Of a DNA stretch of 64,000 nt, positions 25,633 through 35,978 are shown in pieces; position 1 is the stretch's first letter, and each line of letters begins with the position of its first letter. A model generated the notes under the pieces. That model had not been told where the DNA came from. It did not search any database and saw nothing but the letters and a program-made list of their open reading frames with translations. The stretch comes from Eucommia ulmoides (taxonomy: Eukaryota > Streptophyta > Magnoliopsida > Garryales > Eucommiaceae), in NCBI GenBank assembly GCA_016647705.1, contig CM028333.1:9436616-9500615 (forward strand), read 5' to 3'. The position numbers and the translations under genes are program-made.

Positions 25633-26307
25633 CATTTGAAATTATAGTACACAAGAATTTTATTATGAAAAAAGATGCCAAAAATTTGAAGTCGAGTTTA
25701 ATTATTAATTAGTAATAGTGATCAAGTATAATATTGATTTGGTATTTATGGTAGGAAAATTTAATTACAGAATAAAGTGTTGGCTGTGAGACATTATTTG
25801 ATGTTTTGACAAAATAATTAATTTAAATGTTTTAAGGGACTAATAATTTTATTGAGTATTACTTTCAAAATTTAGTTCTAATATTTAATGAGAAGAAATG
25901 AGAAATCATATTTGAAGTTCAAGTAGATTGCAATGGAAACTGTTGAAATTTTTTTGAAAGAATATTTTTTGTATTATTAGATAAAACAACTTAATTGTTT
26001 CTAAACTCTTAATGCAACTAGTTTAGGATCACACAAGGCACATAAAATTATTTGATAAATTTATATGCATTTATGAATATGATCAGAAGTGATAAATATA
26101 ACTTAAAAAATTGGTTTTCTAAGTATATGATCATCCAAAGTTTTGAAAAAGTACAAAAATGTTGAGAAATGTTTGTTTCGTCCTCATCATCCGATGGGTG
26201 TTTCAGTTGACTGTTAAATACAGGTTCCTAGAAAATATGGGTTTTGAGCTATTTTGGTCGATTAATAGACTAAATGGTTGATACAGAGAGCAAATCGGTA
26301 TACTGAC
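24118..26307. other. Intergenic with palindrome, direct repeats and a TA tract
   Basis: No gene is seen. It holds a roughly 75-bp direct repeat pair (24668-24735 and 25685-25752), a perfect 26-bp palindrome (25353-25378) and a TA microsatellite (25583-25626). A CACTATTACAAATAGTG word at 25439 could be the end of a CACTA element, but I found no partner. Confidence 0.5.
25583..25626. repeat. (TA)n microsatellite
   Basis: About 22 uninterrupted AT dinucleotides. Confidence 0.9.
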
Positions 26308-28485
26308 TGTTGATCCAGTGATCTACTCAAGAGGGGGGTGAATTGGGTAGTTATAAAAATTAAAATAAATTGTTATCTTTCAACACTTAAATTTTCAAAT
26401 AATTAATTAGTATCTTTATATAGCAGCAGATAAATGTAATTAACTCTAGATGCACACCTAAACAACAATAAATAAATAAAGTAACAAAACAAAACACCAT
26501 GATATATCCTGGTTCACCAAACTACTTTTGGCTAATCCAGTTCTCCAAGCCCCACGAAAATTTGCATCAACTAAACCACTAGATTCCTTTAAACAAGTAG
26601 GAACCAAATATTTGTACAATGATTCTTTTACAGGCTCAGAATCAACCTTTACAATTTCTTTCTCGTAGGCTAAGGAAGAACCTCTATCTTTTTAATAAGC
26701 TAAAGATTAACCTAATACTTTTATATTTAGGCTAAGAATAAAACCTTACCAAAAATACTCCAAGTATCATTTTTACTGGTAAGAATGGAACCGTTACAAA
26801 TTACACACAATTAATTCTAATCAAGAAGAATCACGTCTATCTCTTTTCAAAAGAAAAGAATAACATAATATTTTTATATCTTAGATAAAAATTAAACCTC
26901 AATCTCTTTACCGGAAGAGATTGAAACCCAACTACCCCTGATTAGATACTTCCAACAGTATCTAATCCGCACAAAACTCACCAATTACAAAAATCGATAA
27001 GTTTCTTCCCACTTGAAACTTCTATCACTTCAAATCAATTTAAACTCAATTAATATCCCGATAATTACTAGTGATAGAATTAAGTGAAGAATTAAAAATC
27101 TAATTATAAAATAAGCGGGTAGCTAAAAAATAAGCACGTAATCAGATTATCATAAAAATCATTTTAAATTAATTTTTATGCACTTTAAAATTCGAGAACG
27201 ATTTCACACAAATCTTAAAACCTAGCAAACAATAATAATAACAACTCAAAATAAGAAACAGTAGCTTCAAAAGATCTTATCAGGATATCACCGAAAGAAT
27301 GAATATTGAATCGCAACAAACCTTAGATTAGTGACGCCAAAATATTTAGCATTTATTCTCAAGAATTTTTCTCAAGAATGATCTCACAATAATCTCTCGA
27401 TATAATCTCAGAATAATAACTTTTAGAAAGTTCACGAACTAAAAATTCTTGATAGAATGATATATTGATATGTGAAAAATGTAGGTCTATTTAAACTGAT
27501 TTGAAACAGGTCCTTTAACAGCTAGTTCCCGCAAGATATAACAAGTAAATGCACATATAGACCTCATATATTAATACTATTTAATCTTGGTCAATTTCAC
27601 TTAAATATGACTTTTGAATCATTCAATTAGTCCCCAAATTATTTCACATTCTCAAATCAAAATGATAGAAAATATTAAAAAGACTAAATTGAGAAACACT
27701 TAAAACAGCTCAGTTGGTTGATCGATCATTGGTCATCAGGCGACTGATCGTTTCATGTTTCTAGCTTAGCCATTCTAAAACAATGGTTGGTTGATGGATC
27801 CCCGTGGGTCGGTTAACCGATCGATCTAGGATGTTTCTATAGGCCAAATTTCGGCCCTGGTCGGTTAACCAATCATCGATGGTCGGTTGACCGATCAATT
27901 CAGAGAGTTCACTTATCGGCTATCGGTTGAACGATCTTTCTTGATCGGTTGACTAATCGATTCAGAGACTTTCCCTATTCCCAGCCTACGCCCATTGGTT
28001 GGCGGATCCTTCTTAGTCGGTTGACCGATCAAAGCAGGAACATTTTTTCCTTAATTCATTTCAACTCCAATCTTCAACGTTTTAGACCCTTTAATTGATT
28101 TCTTTTCTCGATTAACTTAATTGACACTATAAATCAATTTTAAACACTAATCTTTCTTAGGTTAATTTTTCTTTTTCAATTTCACATTGGAGCAAATATG
28201 TGAACTAATTAGAATCCTAATAAAAAACACACTAAAATATAAATAATTTAATTTGTGTTGTGTGTGATCTTAATCGGGATACATTAAGAGTAAAAATGAA
28301 TTTAAGTTATTTTCACCTAAATTCTTCAGAATCTTCAATCTCTTAATGTCCGTCTCTTTGCATTCTTAGCAATTACTTCATGATAATATCATCAATAGAA
28401 CTTTTAAACTGAAACACTCAATAAACTCGTTAGTTCCATAAAAAACATCAACACTTAATCGTCCATCAAAATCTTGAGATCAACA
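26308..28485 (-). mobile_element. 3' LTR of a minus-strand copia (SIRE-like) element
   Basis: The 2,178-bp segment has inverted ends TGTTGATC and GATCAACA. On the minus strand a polypurine tract reading AAAAAATAGGGAGAT lies directly before its TGTTGATC end. The words near the other end (CAAGAGGGGGGTGAATTGGG on plus) are familiar from long LTRs of the SIRE/Maximus copia lineage. The interior carries repeated TCGGTTGACCGATC words (27712-28035). The assignment rests on remembered family hallmarks. The 5' partner LTR is not in the window. Confidence 0.6.
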
Positions 28486-29570
28486 ATCTCCCTATTTTTT
28501 ATGATGACAATTAATTTTGATGTTTTCTTCAAAATAAGAATGTAACCACATTCTCCCAAAATGCGAGAAGAAGTTTTTTAACTCATTATAGCATAATCAT
28601 GAAGATAATTCAATAAAATCATCAGCTATTCAATGAAGCACAAAATATGATCAATATAATAGTTATAAATATTCAATAAAGTAACATGATCATATCAATA
28701 TTGTTCTTCCCCTATAACGGTGCAATACTTAAGCGAACAAAACCTAAACATTAACTAACTCATTTTAAGTACAACTATGGTTTTCCCCTTTTATATCTTC
28801 CCCTATAACATCAATTCAATTCATTTAGAATATTCAATAAACATCAATTATATTCTCCCCCTTTGTCATCTCTAAAAGTGGGGGAATGAGAACTAATTAC
28901 ACTACTTTAGGAAAACAATCTCCCTTTATATAAATTGACAAAATTTAATTCATGCTTGGAATAATGAACCTTAGTCAATCAAAATCTTTCAGCATAATAT
29001 CAATTTTCAATAACATATCACTTTTAAAACCATATGAAAAAACAAAAAAAAAATCTTCTATATTATCTCATAAATAATTTTGAAAAACATACCAACTCAA
29101 AACCTATTTAAAGAATTGCATCAAGTAAGAGAACAAAATCAATTTTGAAGAACTGAAAAACATTGTTAATAATAAACTACATGTGGATCATCATAAAGAA
29201 TAAATATCAAGCTAAAATAAGATCAAGTCTAGATAACCACCAAAAACCACAAACTTCACAGTCAAGTACTACAACTCCTAGATTTAACTATTATGCACCA
29301 AAATATTAAGGTGGGACATGTTCAGATACATAACCAAAATGAGAAAGATAGAAGATGAGCTAGTGAGTACCCTGTCTAGTAAACTGATAATATGGTCCTA
29401 TTGGGCTAGATACAGGCTGTTGCGAATATTGAACAACTGGATGGTTGTTCGAGCTTGAGGGCATTTGTTGATAATAAGGCATTGACGGATTTGCCCCTAA
29501 TGGTTCGGCTCCTGATGGCCCCGCTCTTGATGGTCCAGTTGCAGACGGTCCTCCAAAGGACTGTTGTGTA
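28486..29570 (-). pseudogene. Degenerate internal region of the copia element
   Basis: This lies upstream, on the minus strand, of the 3' LTR. It is T-rich with GGGGGAGA-type tracts on minus (for example around 28855-28885). Near 29380-29570 a minus-strand frame is rich in Pro, Ser, Gly and Gln (PYYQQMPSSSNNHPVVQYSQ). This could be the tail of an extra or envelope-like ORF. It breaks off near 29570, where unrelated AT-rich DNA starts. Confidence 0.4.
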
Positions 29571-30710
29571 TATTTTCAACATTTGAACATCATAAAATCA
29601 TATTTCATTAGCTAAAATTGGTTTTTTCAAAGATGTGATATACATTTTGAAGATATTATTTAATCCTTATTTTTTTTTATTATGTGATATCTTCGAATTT
29701 TTTTTTTTTTTTTTTTATTATGTGATATCTTTGAAAAAAAAATTATTTCAATCATTTTTAGGGCTTTGATCAAATTATTTTTAGGGGTAAATTAAACTTT
29801 TTGAAAGTTATATTTTCGGTCAAATATGACTGTTATAAATCAGATTTATAAAAGGGGACTATATGTGTTATTTTTAGATATATATCTTTTGAATATCTTT
29901 GAAAACACTATAAATATACCTACGTTTTTTTAGAAATTAATCATCAAGAATTAAAAAGAGATATCAAATTTTATAGAAAGAAAAGTTGTTGTTTTGAAAA
30001 TATTTTTGAGTGAAAATCTTTCTTGAAAATATTTTAAAAGACGCTCTTTGCAAAAGGCTAGTTTACTATGATCTTGCTCTAACAAATATCTTTCTTGAGG
30101 AAATATCGTTGAGACCTTTCTAATTATATTGTGTGCTCGAAATTGTTGTGTTTTAATTGGTACATACATTTCAATTTTTGAGCCTTCTATATTTGTGCTA
30201 AAAAAATCTCGTTTTTGCTAAAATCATTGAATATATTTCAAAATGATTTTTCTGAAATCTTATTTGAAACTGTTTTTGTGCTTATTCTGAAAATTCTAAA
30301 TTTATTAGTTTCTCACATATTGCATAAATATTTCTATCATTAGATTGGCTCATTAATTGAGTTTATTCTAATTAAGTTGTTGGAAGCTCTTTTGAGGATA
30401 AACAAGTAAATTTTTGTATTATGTGAGTTATAACTTAGACGTATAAGTAACTGGTTTAAAGGGATGATGAGAATATTCACATCAATATGGAGACATTTCA
30501 AATTGGGATAATGATGTTTCAAAAATAGTACATAGAGTATGTGAATGTTCATATACGTACAAGATACCCATTTACGTAAGAAAAAATAGACAATATCTCA
30601 AGACATAGAATAAATATTCACATTATCAAGAAATGTTAATGTTTCACATTAACAATTTGATTTTTATCCTTAAGGGAAGTCAAATATTTGAATATTCACA
30701 TAATAAGCAA
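29571..30710. other. Intergenic, AT-rich, no gene seen
   Basis: Homopolymer runs and short unsupported frames. A TATA-like ACACTATAAATATACC at about 29905 with a downstream A/T-rich leader may be part of an unidentified LTR. Confidence 0.4.
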
Positions 30711-31198
30711 TGATGAGTGTAAAATGGTCACTTCCACCCAACCAATGAAAAACTGTCACGTGTCCACAACTCTCCAACAATGTTTGTTCCTACCAAAGAT
30801 AGTGTGTAGATTTTGCTGGGCAGGGGAGCATCTTAGCCTGTGCCGACCACCCCAGGACCCTGCCAACGGTGTCCTCCAAGAAGGGCGGGTGAAGGCGTAG
30901 TCGGGATGGTGAACCTCTCCCCATCTCGAAATGATTCTCCATGCTGGCACCGCTCATCTCGGGAATCAACTCCCCAAGCTCCTCAACAAAACGCTCCCCT
31001 TCCTATCTCAATGGTGGCTTGTCGGCTCTTCTTGGAGTGTATTGAGACCTTTGAGATGGCTAACATGGATGGATATGTCCTTCTATTTGGTGTAATCTTC
31101 ACATTTAATCTTTGGCATGACTTGATCTTTGTAAGGAGTTGTGGACACGTGACGATCTTCAATTGGTTGCGTTGGGATAACTGTTTTTACACTCGTCA
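30711..31198. repeat. Inverted-repeat hybrid of Tat-like LTR ends
   Basis: From 30711 the sequence follows the LTR start on plus for about 300 bp. From about 31080 to 31198 it follows the same LTR start on minus, ending ACACTCGTCA. Both ends therefore read TGA(T/C)GAGTGTAAAA inward, with shared GTCACGTGTCCACAACTC further in. A single LTR cannot have this form, so it marks an inversion or template switch. The extra-ORF 3' region follows directly. Confidence 0.72.
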
Positions 31199-31399
31199 AA
31201 AACTAAAAAAAAAAAAAAGTCAAAGGAAATAATGCAAGTATTCAAAATACGCTGAGCAGGGATCAAAAGGGACTTTATTCATTTAATTGTCATTACAATT
31301 GAAGGGTCCCAAAGCACATTACAAAACGCCTTTGTAGGGCAAAGGGGCATGAACAAAAAAAATAAAAATAAAAAGTAGTACAAGTGCTAGAAATCTTCC

Positions 31400-33604
31400 G
31401 GAACTAAATTTTTTGGGTTGAAGTGGAACAGTCTACTGGGATTGGAGCCCATTCTTCTCACCAGACAGCTTGGTCACCTCCTCTCTAAAGCCACTCTCAC
31501 TTCTCATCAGCTTCTTGGATTGATCGTGAAATCTCTTCAGCTGAGCCATGTGCTACGCGTGCTCATCTTTAAGATATTTCTCTCTCTTTATGGTCGAATA
31601 GAAGAGCATAGACACAAAGGCAGCCTTAAAAAGTGTCTGCAAAGCAAATGTGAAAGACTTAGCCAAAAATAAAATGCGAAGAAGAGTTGAGAAGAATTTT
31701 AGTGCCATGAATAGTTTTACCGATATAACGTCCCTCTGCAGCTCAACAGTTATCTTCACGTTTAACTTGAAGTTAATGCTCTCATGGTCTAAGGGTGGTG
31801 TGATGAGGTGTATGAAACTTGGTAGCAGCTTAGAGGTGTCCAAGATCCTCTGATCAAGGGGAGGCTTGTGTCCGGCACCGAGAAAGTCACAGGAGCTTGG
31901 GTTGTGCTCGACTAGGGAGCGTCAGATATTGCCTCTCCTTCCACAGGGACCTCCGAAATAATCTTCTTTGCCCTGGCTTTCTTCGGGCCCCCACCTTGAC
32001 ATGTACAGCCTTTCACTTCCTCATGTCCTACACCTCCCCGGTGGCACTCTTCTCGGTTGAGAACGATGAGGCCAGCTCCGATTGAAGGGGTACATCCCTT
32101 CTCGACGTCGCCCTCGCCGATGTGGATACTTCTCTTCTCCACTGTTATCTCCATGTGTTCCTTTCTTCGGTGCAATATCTACCCATCCCGAAGCCTCGTA
32201 CGGGGAACTTTGCGCTGTAGTCGACTATCTGCCCTCAAAGATTCCCTCTTGGGGAGCCCCTTCCTAGGGTCGGGATGCTTATCCCTTCTCGGCAGCCTCC
32301 TTTATTGCCTTCTCCCTTAGCATCTTTTCCAGAACAACTTTGTCCATGTCTGCCAAAGAAAACACCAAGACAGTTAAGCAAGGAAAAAAAAGAATAATGC
32401 TAAAAAATCCAAGTGTTTAGAAAACTCCGAGAAGGGGAGAGAATTTATCGTTCTTGATTTTTGGGATAATATTTGGTATAGGCAGGCCTGGGGCAATATA
32501 AAAATGACGATTGTACAGGGTTGACTCCAACAGATGCTCGAAGTTGTTGAATTCCGTGTTGAGGATAATTTTCCTTTATTGGTAGATCAAGGGGCTTGGT
32601 TGTACTCTCCTACCACTTACTTTCTTGAGAACCTGCACGCAAGAAAACGTGAGAGAGAAATCAGGTTACAAAAAGATGACAAGACCAAAAATATCATTCG
32701 CAAACAAATTTATTCTCACCTACAATACCCCACTCCCTCAGGATAGGGTTGACTCTCTCTTCCATTGGGCCAAACTCCCAACTAGTGCCTCCATGAAAAA
32801 AGAATTGAGGCTTCCAATTTTTGACGAAAGATTCCAGAACCTTAAGGAACTGCTTCCTAGTAGCAACATAGCAGCAACCCTTCCTGGATAGTATTGACTT
32901 AGGAAAAAAGAGGGACGTAAAGAGATCTATAGATGATTCAATCCCATTTGCCCAGCAAATGACATACGTGGCCACGAAAGCCCTTATGCAGTTCGAAACA
33001 AGCAGCGATGAACACAACTGGTACTCTGCGCAGAGGGACCTTACCCATGGGTGGATCGGGAACCTCAGGCCACCATACATATACTCTATATACACGGTAA
33101 AGAAGCCCTGAGGAGGACTGCAGGACCTCTCCCCAGGAAGTGGAAGGCAAATATCCACCCCCTCCGTGAAGGTGAAGTTACTCCAGGCCAAAGCGAGCTC
33201 TTCAACCATCAGTCTTGACCTAACCCTCCAGATGAGACATCTGGAGGGATAGCACTACCACGAACCACCTAGGGCTAATGAGAGGCCTCCGTCAAATCTC
33301 TTTCGGACCCAACTCTATTAGCCAGACCCGAGCAAACCTTAACGGTGGGGGCATCAGAAGGCCCAACACCACCACCCTCATCAGGGCAGCCAAAAGTTCC
33401 ATTCGCTGGGATAGGATGTGATGGCTCCACGTCATTGGAAAAACTTTATTGTTCCTTTGGACATGATGGCAACGCTAGGGTAAGGTCAACCCGCTAGAGC
33501 GGGAAAACTGACAAGGCCCATCTAGAGGTAGCAAACCCTGAAGAGGACCTTGAAGAAGACCCCAACGAAAACCAAGAAGAAGAAGATAAAGAAGCGGAAG
33601 ACAT
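31400..33604 (-). pseudogene. Antisense extra ORF of Tat-like element 1 (Transposase_28-like)
   Basis: The minus-strand ATG at 33604 opens a Ser-rich N-terminus (MSSASLSSSSWFS). The open part at 33209-32694 contains FTVYIEYMYGGLRFPIHP, a hallmark of the plant 'putative gypsy type transposon' domain (Pfam Transposase_28). Downstream pieces near 31840-31560 keep LQRDVISVKL-like words that are also found at 49560 in element 2. Several stops and frameshifts break the frame, so it is a pseudogene. In this element class such ORFs lie between pol and the 3' LTR, opposite to gag-pol, and their role is unknown. Confidence 0.65.
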
Positions 33605-33688
33605 GGCGATAAAAGAATGAATAACTACCGGGAAGGGAAAAATGCTTCAGAAATCGCTTAAGTGTGAAAATGAGCTCAGGATGCCCCC

Positions 33689-33696
33689 TTTATATA
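33689..33696 (-). promoter_or_regulatory. TATA box for the antisense extra ORF, element 1
   Basis: Minus-strand TATATAAA, 85 nt upstream of the ATG at 33604. Element 2 has the same word at almost the same distance (84 nt), which supports a real antisense promoter. Confidence 0.5.
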
Positions 33697-33964
33697 GGGA
33701 GCTGTGTCCAATTGAACCTTCGTGAAGGTAGATGAATCAAATCTCCTGGAGCAGCGCACCAGTCAAAGCCGTACGGACGTGTGTCCTCCATCCGTCGGAT
33801 GGGCAGGCAACGTGTTAGGGGAATTGAAGTGGAGCAGACCTGATGGGATGCTCGTGTGACATTCACAAGCCTCTAGTAGGCCAAACCATTACCATTCTCA
33901 AGCCGACTATTCCCATCTCGGCACAACCTGTACGTCGAAGGATTTCTACTATCCTTCGCATACA

Positions 33965-35806
33965 TGACTACTCGCAAGTGTACGAGGTCAAAGTTTTAGT
34001 ATAGTGTGATCGTTAAGATTGGGTTATCGTATCCACAGGGATTGGTATCGTTACTATCGAATACCGCGTTTGTCGTGACCTTACTTTATCTAGGCAAAAA
34101 ATAAATGTATTTAATTAATTAAACTAATACTAATATAACCTAAATTAATTATACTAATATGCTAATATGTTTTAGGGTGAAGAATTATCTAGCGATTAAC
34201 GTGTTTATAAATACGTGTTCGATCTCGATTTACTCACGTTTACGGTGTTCGACCTATTTGACAATCTTGATATGTAAACTCCACTGCCACCTCTCCCGAG
34301 TGTAAGACGGGGGAATACATGACTTCAAGTCAACGAAGAAGTCCCCCTCAATGTCTTAACTACCCTAAGTCATGTGAGTCTCGCCCAACATCATTGATTG
34401 CACAAAATCCAATTCTCTCTCGGGTTATTGGATCGTCGCGTTATATTTACCCTATCGTCAATCTCCATTCTAAAATTCACTCGCCACCTCTCCCGAGTGT
34501 AAGACGAGGGATATAACGCAACTTCAAGCCAACGAAAAAGTCCCCCTCAACGTCTTAACGACCCTAGGTCGCGTGAGTCTTGCCCCAACATCATCGATTG
34601 TCCACGATTCAAACCCTGACCGGGCTATAGAATCGTGGCGTTTTTTTACCCTAATCCGAATTCGGGGTTTGTCAAAACCTCGTATCCTCTATTTATCAAT
34701 CCAAGCATAATAAACAAATAATACGATAAACACAATCAAACTACGAAGAACAAACATAAACGCAATACCGAAATCATCCAAACAAACATATTTATAAATA
34801 TACCGTTAATCCCTACTACAATCCATATTTAACTCGTGGTCATAACTGTATAAACATATAAATTGAGCTAAACATGCTCACATGATCCTAAGATAAAGAA
34901 ATAAGGAAAAACAATCGAAGAACTTAGCCTCGTCCGAAGATAAACCGCTAAGAACGCTCAACGATCGATTTGCCGTCTTCTCCACTTTAGGATGTGAGAT
35001 CCACCTCTAAAACACATAAATATACCCTTAGATATATTCTAAGGGGCTCCAAAAATCAAGAGAAACCGGAGAAGGGGTAGAAGAGGGGTATTTGTAGGCA
35101 AAAGATCTCAAAATATCTAATAAATATCAAGGCTGTACTGCCGGATTTTCTCTTAGGCGAAGAAAAATTCACCTAGGCGAAGTTAGGTCAGTTAACTTTC
35201 TGCTGGAACTTCGCCTCTGCGAAGTTACTACAGGTTTGCAATTTTGTTTTGACTGTAACTTCTTCATCCGAACTCCGATTGAGGTAATTCAAAAACATAT
35301 GAAAATCTAAGAAAAAAGATCTACAAATTTAATGTTTTGAGTGTTTCCAAAATAGGATTTCATAGTAGTCCAAAATAGCCTTGAAGTTACAGCACCTGAA
35401 CCGACTTTGCAGGTTTGGTGACCGCCTAGGCGAAGAAATAGACGGTGGACTTGGAAATGTTTCTACTAGGGTTTCCACCTAGGCGGAGGAATTTCGTGCC
35501 TAGGGGGTGGGCTGTTAGTAGCCTTTGTCATTCTCAGTATCTTCACTGCCTAGGCGGAGGTCTGGACGCCTAGACGGTGGGCTTCCTTCATATTTTTGCC
35601 TCCTTGCTTGTTTATATGCACCTTAACTTTAACTCGCCTTCGGTTCGATCTCATCGTTTTTGCTCCAGTTTCCTATCATTTTGTTCCACACACCTGATTT
35701 ATACGAAAGTATGAAAACTAATTAAAATATAATAAAATAGTATATAAACGCTCGAAAACTAACTTAATTCGGTTTGAAAATACGTAGATAGATCACACCT
35801 ATTGCA
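33965..35806 (-). mobile_element. Solo LTR, family S, copy 1
   Basis: On plus it starts TGACTACTCGCAAGTG and ends GATCACACCTATTGCA, so on minus it reads from TG..AGGTGTGATC to CTTGCGAGTAGTCA. The phrase ATCCCTGTGGATACGATA near the minus-strand end is common just before the primer site of gypsy elements. It includes a TATA-like ATTTATAGG-type word and CCTAGG palindromes. It is closely related to 36329-38000 and 47460-49026. The right boundary is uncertain by a few bases. Confidence 0.65.
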
Positions 35807-35978
35807 ACCCATTCTCCTTCTCGGAAAAAGGTATGTTCTTTGCACGACACGACTCTGACGTCCAAAAAAGAATGAGCATCTTCGAATACTTCATGGAAGT
35901 GTTATGATCTCGAAAAAGTGTAGGGCAGAGTCCCTAGTGCCTCGAGTTCCTTTTCAACACTAGGTCCTGGGGGGCAAC

